A stretch of DNA of 34,321 nt, taken from Flavobacteriaceae bacterium. Lineage in GTDB: Bacteria; Bacteroidota; Bacteroidia; Flavobacteriales; Flavobacteriaceae. This document shows, piece after piece, positions 9,394 to 17,591 of the stretch (within the stretch, counting starts at the first letter, position 1; every line of letters starts with the position of its first letter). The stretch covers positions 1 to 34,321 of the forward strand of contig JABXIJ010000049.1 of NCBI GenBank assembly GCA_013373105.1, written 5' to 3'. The position numbers and the translations under genes were made by a program. The notes under the pieces are model-generated. The model saw nothing but the letters and a program-made list of their open reading frames with translations. It searched no databases and was not told the origin of the DNA.

Positions 9394-10608
9394 TTAAAAA
9401 GTTTTACCAAAAGTGAATTGCATTGGAATTGCAACACCAGCATTATCAGAAAATATATTTCCATTCGAATAATGCATAATTCTTAGCTCTAGATTATAAC
9501 TTCTATTTTTACCAAAAAACACGCCAAAACCCATTTTATCTTGAAAAGTTGCATTAGAACCAGAATCAAAACCATCTATTACACTCTTTGTTATATAAGT
9601 TGGACCTATTATAGAATAGTTAGTATAAAAATCATAGTTTTTTCTTCTTAACAAATAGAAACGAAGAACAGGAAAAATTGAAAAAGCAAAAACATTTTCA
9701 TTTCCACGTGATTGAAAATACGTAGCACTTACTCCCCAATCTATTGAAAAAATTTTTTCTGATCTGTATATTAATCGTTGATATGTAACAGAAAAAGCAT
9801 GTTGTGCTTTAATATCTCCTAACCAAAAAACAGGAACCCCAAAACTTTCGAAATTACCTACTTTCATATTCATCGAAAAAAACTCGTTCATACCAAAACC
9901 AAGTGCACCTGTACCATAACTAATTTGTAATATATTATTGGGAAAAAAATATGAGTTATTATTGCGATTTTGAGCTGTTTTATCATCTACTTGTTGTAAA
10001 TGATATTCAAAACCAAATGAAGCTTGCGAAATAGATGGTTGATTGTATTTATCTGATTTTGGAATAAAGGTACCATTAACAGACATTCGCCATTTTTTAC
10101 TTAACCAATATTGTACACCAAAACCGTAAAGTAAACTAGCAAAATGTGAATCATCATAAATAACTTTATCTACAATTGAAAAACCAACTCTAGTTACATT
10201 AGCAACACCTACTTCTGCATAAAAAGAAGTTTTTTTATTAATGTTAAAATCTTTTTTTAATGATAAAGACCAAGCATTTATCCAAACACTTCTATCATAA
10301 CCAATGTTATTTACATTGTCATATTTAAACCAAGAAGCAGGTCTTATGGTACCAAATTGCACTGCTAGATTATCTGTAATTTTATGCCCTAACAGCATTC
10401 TACCAGAAAACCAATTTCTACTAAAGGTTTCTGTTTCATAACCAGGGATAAGATTATCGTTTGTGAAAGGATAAAAAATTCCACCAAAATTTATGCTATA
10501 GTATGAGTTTGCTAAAAAATTGGTAAACTTTGTTTTTAACCTTTTTTCTTGTGCAATTTGTGTTGAAGTTATTGCTAAAATATAAATAGAAAAGATTATT
10601 TTTTTCAT
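9394..10608 (-). CDS. Outer-membrane beta-barrel protein, PagL-like (acyloxyacyl hydrolase family)
   Basis: A 404-residue protein with a signal peptide (MKKIIFSIYILAITSTQIAQ) and many short alternating beta-strands ending in an aromatic-rich strand (MQFTFGKTF), as expected for an outer-membrane barrel. The C-terminal LRIMHYSNGNIF carries the H-x-S-N motif (H379, S381) of PagL lipid A 3-O-deacylases. The third residue of the PagL triad (Glu, 14 after the His in Pseudomonas PagL) is Ala at the simple ungapped position. The protein is more than twice the length of classical PagL (about 150 residues). The fold is likely; lipid A deacylase activity is uncertain. Its promoter -7 element is at 10628-10635. 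Confidence 0.65.
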   Translation of the reverse strand: MKKIIFSIYILAITSTQIAQEKRLKTKFTNFLANSYYSINFGGIFYPFTNDNLIPGYETETFSRNWFSGRMLLGHKITDNLAVQFGTIRPASWFKYDNVNNIGYDRSVWINAWSLSLKKDFNINKKTSFYAEVGVANVTRVGFSIVDKVIYDDSHFASLLYGFGVQYWLSKKWRMSVNGTFIPKSDKYNQPSISQASFGFEYHLQQVDDKTAQNRNNNSYFFPNNILQISYGTGALGFGMNEFFSMNMKVGNFESFGVPVFWLGDIKAQHAFSVTYQRLIYRSEKIFSIDWGVSATYFQSRGNENVFAFSIFPVLRFYLLRRKNYDFYTNYSIIGPTYITKSVIDGFDSGSNATFQDKMGFGVFFGKNRSYNLELRIMHYSNGNIFSDNAGVAIPMQFTFGKTF

Positions 10609-10627
10609 AGGTTTTTAGAAACTCTAT

Positions 10628-10635
10628 CAAAGATA
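10628..10635 (-). promoter_or_regulatory. Promoter -7 element of the PagL-like gene (TATCTTTG)
   Basis: The minus strand TATCTTTG matches TAnnTTTG exactly, 19 bases before the ATG. It lies just after the stop codon of the decayed metY tail, so the promoter may have become exposed or been kept when that gene was lost. No clear -33 TTG. Confidence 0.5.
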
Positions 10636-10641
10636 ACTTTT

Positions 10642-10776
10642 TTAACTTTCTATAGCTTGTTTGATGTCTTCAATTATATCATTCACATGTTCTAAGCCTA
10701 CTGAAACTCTTATTAAACCTTCTGTAATTCCTGCCTCTTCTCAATCTTCTTTAGAAATTTTTCCTAAAAATGAATT
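10642..10776 (-). pseudogene. 3' remnant of a Cys/Met-metabolism PLP enzyme (MetY/MetB type)
   Basis: On the minus strand the last 32 codons before TAA (10642-10644) read [18 protein letters not shown] then [14 protein letters not shown]. This is the conserved C-terminus of O-acetylhomoserine sulfhydrylase / cystathionine gamma-synthase family enzymes (consensus like AGI-PGLIRLSVGLED-DLI-DL--A). Upstream there is an in-frame TGA (10741-10743), then SFLGKISKED in the same frame, then TAG at 10777-10779. Beyond this the metK promoter begins. Only about 45 of some 400 codons survive, so it is a deletion relic. It belongs functionally with the methionine genes around it. Family assignment rests on the short C-terminal match. 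Confidence 0.8.
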
Positions 10777-10795
10777 CTAAGTTAGAATAAAGCTT

Positions 10796-10803
10796 TATTT
10801 TTG
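10796..10803 (+). promoter_or_regulatory. metK promoter -7 element (TATTTTTG)
   Basis: TATTTTTG matches the Bacteroidota -7 consensus TAnnTTTG. Transcription would start about 7 bases later, almost exactly at the 5' strand of the riboswitch P1 helix (10815). That spacing supports both calls. No clear -33 TTG is visible. Confidence 0.65.
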
Positions 10804-10814
10804 TAGCAGATTTT

Positions 10815-10888
10815 AAGAGGAAAAATTTGAACTGATTGCAACCTCTTGTGCTGAATTTACAACAGCAAAACAAAAATGCTAAAGCAGT
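10815..10888 (+). promoter_or_regulatory. SAM-II-type riboswitch with long loops, upstream of metK
   Basis: The strand folds as the SAM-II pseudoknot. P1 is AAGAGG (10815-10820) with CCTCTT (10842-10847). Loop 1 contains the conserved ATTTGA and ACTGATTGCAA. After P1 come GTGCTGAATTTAC and, 19 bases later, GCTAAAGCAGT (10878-10888). P2 then forms: ACTG with CAGT, and TTGC with the GC and A of GCTA. T10837 and T10880 fall at the SAM-contacting U-U positions of the known SAM-II structure (ATTGC/GCTAA). The loop before GCTAAAG is longer than in the classical alphaproteobacterial SAM-II. It binds SAM by homology; control of metK is inferred from position (60 bases before the ATG). Confidence 0.85.
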
Positions 10889-10923
10889 ACCATACTTCCT
10901 TTAGCAAATAGCAATCTTTTTTT
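10877..10923 (+). promoter_or_regulatory. Candidate expression platform of the SAM-II element
   Basis: TGCTAAAG (10877-10884), part of which is the 3' strand of P2, is perfectly complementary to CTTTAGCA (10899-10906), so the hairpin and the SAM-bound pseudoknot exclude each other. In addition GCAATC (10911-10916) is complementary to GATTGC in aptamer loop 1 (10834-10839) and is followed directly by seven T. Either could switch transcription or translation. The complementarity is seen; the mechanism is inference. Confidence 0.45.
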
Positions 10924-10948
10924 ATAATTACTAAATTAAAATACAACT

Positions 10949-12205
10949 ATGTCGTACTTATTTACTTCTGAAAGTGTATCAGAAGGACATCCAGATAAAA
11001 TTGCAGATCAAATTTCTGATGCATTAATTGATAACTTTTTAGCTTTTGACAAAACAAGTAAAGTAGCTTGTGAAACAATGGTTACAACTGGTCAAGTAGT
11101 ATTAGCAGGAGAGGTTAAATCTGATACCTATTTAGATGTTCAACAAATAGCAAGAGATGTTATTAATAAAATTGGATACACAAAAGGAGAATATATGTTT
11201 GATGGAAATTCATGTGGGGTTTTATCTGCAATACATGAACAATCTCCAGACATTAATCAAGGTGTAGATAAGAAAAACCCAGAAGAACAAGGTGCAGGAG
11301 ATCAAGGAATGATGTTCGGTTATGCCACAGATGAGACTGAAAACTACATGCCTTTAGCATTAGAATTATCACACAGATTATTGAAAGAATTAGCAGCAAT
11401 TAGAAGAGAAAATAAAGATATAACTTACTTAAGGCCAGACGCAAAAAGTCAAGTTACAATTGAGTATTCAGATGATAATATTCCTCAAAGAATAGATGCT
11501 ATTGTAATCTCTACTCAACATGATAAATTTGAAGAATCTGAAGAAGTTATGTTGGCAAAAATTAAAGCTGATATTATTGATATTTTAATACCAAGAGTTG
11601 TAGCGAAATTACCATCTCATATTCAAAAACTATTCACAGATGATATTACCTATCACATAAATCCAACAGGTATTTTTGTAATAGGTGGGCCTCATGGTGA
11701 TACAGGTTTAACGGGTCGTAAAATTATTGTTGACACTTATGGTGGTAAAGGTGCTCATGGTGGTGGGGCTTTTTCTGGAAAAGACCCAAGTAAAGTAGAT
11801 AGATCTGGAGCTTATGCCACAAGGCATATTGCTAAAAATTTAGTTGCTGCAGGGCTTTGTAAAGAAGTTTTAGTTCAAGTATCTTATGCAATTGGTGTTG
11901 CTAAACCTACAAGTATTAATGTAGAAACTTATGGAACAGCAACTGTGAAAATGACTGATGGAGAAATAAGTAAAATTGTAGAACGCATTTTTGATATGCG
12001 CCCTTATTTTATTGAACAAAGACTAAAATTAAGAACACCTATTTACTCAGAAACTGCAGCTTATGGTCATATGGGTAGAACACCAGAAAAGAAAACAGTA
12101 ACTTTTACAAATCCTATGGGAGAAACTGTTTCACAAGAAGTAGAAACTTTTACTTGGGAAAAGTTAGATTATGTAGATCAAATAAAACAAGCATTTAATT
12201 TATAA
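10949..12205 (+). CDS. metK: S-adenosylmethionine synthetase
   Basis: A 418-residue cytoplasmic enzyme that makes SAM from methionine and ATP. It shows the family signatures: [13 protein letters not shown] (ATP-site His14 and Asp16), [12 protein letters not shown] near residue 117, [13 protein letters not shown] near 248, and [16 protein letters not shown] near 272 (P-loop-like). Length matches the Bacteroidota form, which carries a slightly extended C-terminus. It stands alone between its own promoter/SAM-II leader and a strong terminator. Repression by its own product through the leader is the expected regulation. It closes the methyl cycle with the metH-metF operon that lies on the other strand. 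Confidence 0.98.
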   Translation: MSYLFTSESVSEGHPDKIADQISDALIDNFLAFDKTSKVACETMVTTGQVVLAGEVKSDTYLDVQQIARDVINKIGYTKGEYMFDGNSCGVLSAIHEQSPDINQGVDKKNPEEQGAGDQGMMFGYATDETENYMPLALELSHRLLKELAAIRRENKDITYLRPDAKSQVTIEYSDDNIPQRIDAIVISTQHDKFEESEEVMLAKIKADIIDILIPRVVAKLPSHIQKLFTDDITYHINPTGIFVIGGPHGDTGLTGRKIIVDTYGGKGAHGGGAFSGKDPSKVDRSGAYATRHIAKNLVAAGLCKEVLVQVSYAIGVAKPTSINVETYGTATVKMTDGEISKIVERIFDMRPYFIEQRLKLRTPIYSETAAYGHMGRTPEKKTVTFTNPMGETVSQEVETFTWEKLDYVDQIKQAFNL

Positions 12206-12223
12206 GCTCAGTAATAATAAAAT

Positions 12224-12254
12224 AAGCCTTTAGAAAATTCTAAAGGCTTTTTTT
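12224..12254 (+). terminator. Rho-independent terminator of metK
   Basis: AAGCCTTTAGAA and TTCTAAAGGCTT form a perfect 12-bp stem with a 2-base apparent loop, followed by a run of T. It begins 19 bases after the metK stop. Confidence 0.92.
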
Positions 12255-12344
12255 ATTACTTTTAAATTCGTTTAACAATTTATTAAGATTTGGTCGTGTA
12301 AACTTTGTGTATTTTCACGCGCAACTCAAAACAATTTTTTAATT

Positions 12345-14825
12345 ATGACAAAAAAAATATTCTCGCAATTGTTTGTTATTGCTTTAATTTTTGGTGTATC
12401 ATTAGATGCTAATGCCCAATTATTTGGCAAGAAAAAAAAGAAACAAGCAAAAACGGCTCCTAAGCCTAAACCAAAACCACCAAAAGGAGCTATTCTTCCT
12501 TTTAACAAAGTGGTTACAAAAGACATGAAAAAAGACGATGGTCTTTTTAATGTGTATTCTAAAGACGATAAGTTCTTATTTGAAATTCCAGATAGCTTGT
12601 TAGAAAGAGAAATGTTAATGGTTACAAGAATCGCTAAAACTGCAAATGGCATTGGTTTTGGTGGTGGTAAAACTAACACACAAGTATTACGTTGGCAACG
12701 TAAAGACAAGAAAATTCTATTACGTGTAGTTTCACATAGTGTTGTTGCAGATACATCAAAAGCTGTAAATGAAGCTGTAGTAAATTCTAACTTTGAACCA
12801 GTTTTATATTCTTTTGCAATTAAAGCTTACAACAAAGATACTACTGGTGTAGTAATTGATGGAACTCCTTTATTAACTGAAGATATTAAACCATTAGGTT
12901 TTCCAGATTTTAGAAGAAGAGGTTATCAAATTTCACGTTTAGATAAGTCTAGATCGTATACTGAAAGAGTAAGTAGTTATCCTCAAAACATTGAATTAAG
13001 ACATGTAAAAACTTACTTTGCAAACAGACCACCATCTAATAGTTCTGTAGGTTCAATTTCTGTTGAAATGAGCAACTCTATGATTTTATTACCAAAAGTT
13101 CCTATGAAACGTAGATACTTTGATGAAAGAGTAGGTTGGTTTGCTAGAGGTCAAGTTGATTATGGTTTAGAAGCTCAAAAAAGTAAAACAGTAAGATATT
13201 TAGATCGTTGGAGATTAGAAGTCAAAGACGAGGATATTGAAAAATTTAATAGAGGAGAATTAGTAGTTCCAAAGAAACAAATTGTTTACTACATAGACAG
13301 AGCTACTCCTCCACAGTGGAGAAAATACATCAAACAAGGTATTGAAGATTGGCAAGTAGCTTTTGAAGCTGCAGGTTTTAAAGAAGCAATTATTGCTAAA
13401 GACCCACCTTCAAAAGAAGAAGACCCAGATTGGTCTCCTGAAGATGTTCGTTACTCTGTAGTACGTTATTTAGCGTCTCCAATTCCAAATGCAAATGGTC
13501 CTCACGTTAGTGACCCAAGATCTGGTGAAATTTTAGAATCTGATATTAACTGGTATCATAACGTAATGACTTTATTACGTAACTGGTTCTTTGTACAAAC
13601 TGCAGCTATTAATCCAGATGCTCAAACTGCAGCATTTAAAGATGAAGTTATGGGACGTTTAATCCGTTTTGTATCTGCTCACGAAGTTGGTCATACTTTA
13701 GGATTACCTCACAACATGGGATCTAGCCCTGCTTATCCAGTAGATTCTTTACGTTCTGCTAGTTTTACAAAGAAATATGGAACTGCACCATCAATTATGG
13801 ATTATGCTCGTTTTAATTATGTTGCACAACCAGGAGATGAAGGTGTTGCTCTAATGCCTAATATTGGACCTTATGATAAATATTCAATAAACTGGGGATA
13901 TAGACCTATTTTAGATAAATCTGCTGAAGATGAAAAAGAGATTTTAAACAAGTGGATTTTAGATAAAGCAGACAATCCTATGTATCATTTTGGTCGTCAA
14001 CAATTCGGTGTTGTAGATCCAAGTGCACAAACTGAAGATTTAGGAGATGATGCAGTAAAAGCTAGTGATTACGGTATCAAAAACCTTAAAAGAATCATGC
14101 AAAACTTAGAAAAGTGGACTACAGTTGAAGGTGAAAATTATGAAGAGTTAGAAACTCTTTACGGACAAATTATTGGACAATTTGCAAGATATATGGGCCA
14201 TGTTTCTTCTAACGTTGGTGGTATTTATGAAGATTACAAAGCTGCTGGACAAGAAGGTGCTGTTTACACACATGTACCTGCTGACCATCAAAGAAAGGCA
14301 ATGCGTTTTGTAAATGAACAATTATTTGAAACTCCAGAATGGATGATTGATAAAAACATTCTTGGAAAAATTCAATCTTCTGGAATTATAGAAAATATTA
14401 GAGCCTTACAAGTTAGAACTTTAAATGCTGTTTTAGATCCATCTAGATTGGCTAGAGTTTTAGAAAACGAAGCTTTAAATGGAGATGATGCCTACAGTAT
14501 GACTACTTTATTCTATGATTTACGTCAAGGAATTTGGTCTGAAATTTTTAACGGTGGAAGCATTGATATTTATAGAAGAAACTTACAAAAAGCACATATA
14601 GATCGTTTGGCTTTTGCATTAAACGAATTAGGAAATATTAGAGGTCGTTTTGGATCGCCATCTGTAAATGTAAGTCAATCTGACATTAAATCATTTGCAA
14701 GAGGTGAGTTAAATAGATTAAAAGGAAATGTAAAAAGTGCAATTTCTAGAGCACCAAATCAAACTACTAAATATCACTTAGAAGATGTTTTAGCTAGAAT
14801 TGAAATGGCTTTAGATCCTAAATAA
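12345..14825 (+). CDS. Secreted zinc metalloprotease (metzincin, DUF5117/DUF5118-like)
   Basis: An 826-residue exported protein. The signal peptide is MTKKIFSQLFVIALIFGVSLDANAQ, followed by a Lys/Pro-rich linker (about 27-48). The middle carries the conserved domains seen in Bacteroidota zinc-dependent metalloproteases of this type. The catalytic motif is HExxHxxGxxH: H446, E447, H450 and H456 in HEVGHTLGLPH, with a possible Met-turn SIMDYARFNY about 30 residues on. There is no type IX C-terminal sorting domain, so it is probably periplasmic or outer-membrane associated. Substrates are unknown. It is a single-gene unit between the metK terminator and a bidirectional terminator. All catalytic residues are present. 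Confidence 0.9.
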   Translation: MTKKIFSQLFVIALIFGVSLDANAQLFGKKKKKQAKTAPKPKPKPPKGAILPFNKVVTKDMKKDDGLFNVYSKDDKFLFEIPDSLLEREMLMVTRIAKTANGIGFGGGKTNTQVLRWQRKDKKILLRVVSHSVVADTSKAVNEAVVNSNFEPVLYSFAIKAYNKDTTGVVIDGTPLLTEDIKPLGFPDFRRRGYQISRLDKSRSYTERVSSYPQNIELRHVKTYFANRPPSNSSVGSISVEMSNSMILLPKVPMKRRYFDERVGWFARGQVDYGLEAQKSKTVRYLDRWRLEVKDEDIEKFNRGELVVPKKQIVYYIDRATPPQWRKYIKQGIEDWQVAFEAAGFKEAIIAKDPPSKEEDPDWSPEDVRYSVVRYLASPIPNANGPHVSDPRSGEILESDINWYHNVMTLLRNWFFVQTAAINPDAQTAAFKDEVMGRLIRFVSAHEVGHTLGLPHNMGSSPAYPVDSLRSASFTKKYGTAPSIMDYARFNYVAQPGDEGVALMPNIGPYDKYSINWGYRPILDKSAEDEKEILNKWILDKADNPMYHFGRQQFGVVDPSAQTEDLGDDAVKASDYGIKNLKRIMQNLEKWTTVEGENYEELETLYGQIIGQFARYMGHVSSNVGGIYEDYKAAGQEGAVYTHVPADHQRKAMRFVNEQLFETPEWMIDKNILGKIQSSGIIENIRALQVRTLNAVLDPSRLARVLENEALNGDDAYSMTTLFYDLRQGIWSEIFNGGSIDIYRRNLQKAHIDRLAFALNELGNIRGRFGSPSVNVSQSDIKSFARGELNRLKGNVKSAISRAPNQTTKYHLEDVLARIEMALDPK

Positions 14826-14843
14826 TTTTACTTTTACTAGTAT

Positions 14844-14874
14844 AAAAAAACCTCGCAAATTGCGAGGTTTTTTT
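14844..14874. terminator. Bidirectional terminator between convergent genes
   Basis: A-run, then CCTCGCA and TGCGAGG around loop AAT, then T-run. The GC-rich stem flanked by seven A and seven T can end transcription from both the metalloprotease (plus) and the EEP gene (minus). Confidence 0.93.
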
Positions 14875-14899
14875 ATATAATAGTTTGTAAACTTTTAGG

Positions 14900-15877
14900 T
14901 TATTTTAATCTAAAATTCATTAACACTGGCAAATGATCTGAAGCTTGGCCAAAATCTTTTAATACTCTACCAGAAACATATTCAATTGGATTTTTTGTAT
15001 AAAATATATAGTCTATTCGTTCAATTGGATTTTTAGTATCAAAGGTGTTTTCAATATTACTTTTTATAAAGGCAGCATTTCCAACATTATTCATTTGAAA
15101 CAATTGTTGAATAGCAGCATTTTTATCTCTAGCTCTTGAGTTAAAGTCACCTAATAAAATAGTGGGATAATCTTTAGAATATTTATTAAATATGGCTAAA
15201 ACTTTTTCAAATTGCTTAACTCTTGTGGGTTTATCAAAAGCCTCTAAATGAACATTTATAACAACTACTTCTTTACCATTAAGTTCTATTTTAACTACCT
15301 GAGCTAAACGTTCTAAATAAAAAGAGTCTCTGTAAAAAGGTGAATCTGCAACTCTTTGTAAAACAATGCGTTCTTGATCTTTCAATCTATATTTACTTAT
15401 AATAGATTGCCCAGATACTACTTTGCCAAAATGCATTTTTGGTGGCCAGTAAGGAAAAGGTATGTAACGTTCGTCCCAATTTATAGTTCTTGCTCTATAT
15501 TTAAAACCTAAGTTAGCTATAACTTCTTCTTGATTAACAAAATAGGAACGAGAAGCATTGTAATCTATCTCCTGAAAAGCAATAATATCAGGGTTTTCAA
15601 GAGTTACTTCAGATTGAACATGGTGTAAATTTGCATCAAAGAGAGATTTTGGTTTTTCTAGTGCTCTATTATTGGTCATGCCACTTAAATAGCCAATATT
15701 ATATGTTACTATACTAAATACCGAATCATTTTTCTTTGTCTCAAAATCATCAACGATAATTAGTTTAACATAATCGTTTTCATCTAAAGTTGATGATGAT
15801 GCCCAAAAAAAGAAAACCACAAAAGCTACGATTAGAACTATTACAATTCTAAAAAAATAGTTTATAAATCGTTTCAT
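14900..15877 (-). CDS. Endonuclease/exonuclease/phosphatase (EEP) family protein, membrane-anchored
   Basis: A 325-residue protein with an N-terminal membrane segment (about 8-27, FRIVIVLIVAFVVFFFWASS) and one EEP domain facing the periplasm. The metal and catalytic motifs are in order: VTYNIGYL, AFQEID (metal Glu), INVHLEA, LLGDFNSRA (Asp/Asn pair) and the terminal SDHLPV (catalytic Asp-His). This is a complete EEP active site; members cleave phosphodiesters or phosphomonoesters in nucleic acids, inositol phosphates or lipids, and the substrate cannot be told. Its ATG overlaps the stop of the MscS-like gene by 4 bases, so the two are translated from one message. Confidence 0.88.
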   Translation of the reverse strand: MKRFINYFFRIVIVLIVAFVVFFFWASSSTLDENDYVKLIIVDDFETKKNDSVFSIVTYNIGYLSGMTNNRALEKPKSLFDANLHHVQSEVTLENPDIIAFQEIDYNASRSYFVNQEEVIANLGFKYRARTINWDERYIPFPYWPPKMHFGKVVSGQSIISKYRLKDQERIVLQRVADSPFYRDSFYLERLAQVVKIELNGKEVVVINVHLEAFDKPTRVKQFEKVLAIFNKYSKDYPTILLGDFNSRARDKNAAIQQLFQMNNVGNAAFIKSNIENTFDTKNPIERIDYIFYTKNPIEYVSGRVLKDFGQASDHLPVLMNFRLK

Positions 15878-17517
15878 TTAGTATCGTTTGTTACTTCAGG
15901 ATTTTCTTTATTAAACTCTGCTAATACGTTTTCAATAGCTACATTAATTTTATCATTTTCTGTAGTATATTTTGGGGCTAAATTAGATTTATCTGGAAAC
16001 TGTTCTATCATTAATGTAGAAGACGGAAATGCAAATTCTACTCCTAAAGCATGTGCTAATTTAACTATAGCCATGTGTAACTTATGTTTAGAGGATTGTT
16101 CTACATCCCAAGCTAAACTTACAAAAAATACGTTTACCATAATCTGTAAAGCTGAGTCACCAAAACCTGTAAATTCAACTACATAACCTTCTTTTCTAGT
16201 ATTTGGATGCAAACTTATAATATCTCTAATACCTTTTACAAAAGCTTCTATTAATTCTGGTGGTGTGTCATAACGTATGCCTAATGTAGTATTATATCTT
16301 CTAAATAAACGTACACCAGCATTATTAATTACCATTTCAGATAATTTACTATTTGGTATTTGAAAAACAGTCGTATCTGCTGCTCTAATTCTTGTTGAAC
16401 GTAAACCAACTTCTTCTACAGAACCTGTTACTTCTCCTGCTACAATCCAATCACCTATATGAAATGGTCTATCTAAAAAGATTCCTAAGGTTCCAATAAA
16501 GTTTTTTACAGTATCTTGGGATGCTAAAGCAAACGCTAAACCACCTATGGTAGCTCCTGCAAGAATAGTTTTAGTATCTACACCAAATAAGTATAATACT
16601 TTAAAGAATCCAAAAAGAACAACAATACCAGTAAGTAAATTACTTATAATTGGCACTAACTGATCATCTAGTTTATTATTTGTTTTGGCTGTTATAAAGG
16701 AATACAACTTTGTAACAACCTTAACAAGTTTTAGTAAAATATAAAACCAAAAAACAGTTCCAATAATATTTATTGAAAGAAATACCCACTTATTAACACT
16801 TATTGAAAACTGTAATGAAGGAAAAGTTAAATCAATAAAAAAAAGACCAAATAATAAACCTATTGGATGAGCTAGTTGCTTCAAGACTTCTTTTATTTCT
16901 AGTGTTGATATAGATGTCTTGGTTATATAATATTGTATCTTTTCTAAAATTAAGAATACAATTTTTTTAGTAATTATAGTGATAATTATAGCAACAATTA
17001 ATAACAATAATATAGCAATCCACTGCCAAGCTTCAACATCAAGAAAATTCGCATGAGTATAATCTGGCATTAACTTTTCAATTTTTCTTATATACCATGG
17101 AAAGACTTCATTATACAAAGTGTCTGCGGCATCTACAGTTTCCATTGAATAGTACCAATTTTTACCTATTCTTTCTACATATATTTTTGGCATTCTTAAG
17201 GGAAATGGAACGTACTTGTATAATGTTCTCTTACTTAAAGTGTCATTGTAATCTGGATTATTTGGTACTTTATCAAAATCCACAAATAACCCTTTACCAT
17301 CAAGAATTTTTTTAATTTTAATAGCCTTTTGTATAGCCTTCTTACCTTCTAAACCATAAATAGTTGTAGCAGCTTTTTCAGGTTCATAACTATCTTTTTG
17401 CAAAAAATACAAATGTGTATAAATAGCTGAATTTGGATTACTTAAGTCTACCTCTGGTTTTTCTTGTGCAACTAAAAAAAAGGGGATTAAAAAGATTATA
17501 ATTACAATTTTTTTCAT
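15874..17517 (-). CDS. Mechanosensitive channel of the MscS family
   Basis: A 547-residue inner-membrane channel with signal peptide MKKIVIIIFLIPFFLVAQ and a periplasmic domain of about 140 residues. Helices follow near 165-190, 215-235, 245-270 and the pore region. The pore helix and hinge are recognisable: GATIGGLAFALASQDTVKNF followed by DRPFHIGDWI and the beta domain GSVEEVGLRSTRIR, then NSKLSEMVINN. The C-terminal domain (LGIRYDTPPE onward) forms the cytoplasmic vestibule in the family. It would open on membrane tension. The extra periplasmic domain is larger than in small E. coli MscS. It is the first gene of a two-gene operon, with a TAAATTTG -7 element at 17573-17580. Confidence 0.93.
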   Translation of the reverse strand: MKKIVIIIFLIPFFLVAQEKPEVDLSNPNSAIYTHLYFLQKDSYEPEKAATTIYGLEGKKAIQKAIKIKKILDGKGLFVDFDKVPNNPDYNDTLSKRTLYKYVPFPLRMPKIYVERIGKNWYYSMETVDAADTLYNEVFPWYIRKIEKLMPDYTHANFLDVEAWQWIAILLLLIVAIIITIITKKIVFLILEKIQYYITKTSISTLEIKEVLKQLAHPIGLLFGLFFIDLTFPSLQFSISVNKWVFLSINIIGTVFWFYILLKLVKVVTKLYSFITAKTNNKLDDQLVPIISNLLTGIVVLFGFFKVLYLFGVDTKTILAGATIGGLAFALASQDTVKNFIGTLGIFLDRPFHIGDWIVAGEVTGSVEEVGLRSTRIRAADTTVFQIPNSKLSEMVINNAGVRLFRRYNTTLGIRYDTPPELIEAFVKGIRDIISLHPNTRKEGYVVEFTGFGDSALQIMVNVFFVSLAWDVEQSSKHKLHMAIVKLAHALGVEFAFPSSTLMIEQFPDKSNLAPKYTTENDKINVAIENVLAEFNKENPEVTNDTK

Positions 17518-17572
17518 TCCTTGTAGTATGTAAAATGGATTATGAGATTTTTATTAATTACCTGATCTTGTA

Positions 17573-17580
17573 CAAATTTA
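17573..17580 (-). promoter_or_regulatory. Promoter -7 element of the MscS-EEP operon (TAAATTTG)
   Basis: The minus strand TAAATTTG is an exact TAnnTTTG match, 55 bases before the MscS start. It overlaps the first bases of the divergent open frame beginning at 17535, which argues that the divergent gene really starts later, near 17592. Confidence 0.5.
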
Positions 17581-17591
17581 TAATATTAAAG

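Noticed and set aside
9360..9464. N-terminal extension of the ferredoxin
   Set aside because: It overlaps the end of the PagL-like gene, is hydrophobic and unlike ferredoxins; the ATG at 9359 gives the normal family length.
12326..12709. Minus-strand open frame of 127 codons opposite the metalloprotease start
   Set aside because: It is the antisense shadow of the signal peptide and Lys/Pro-rich region; its composition is an artefact and there is no start context.
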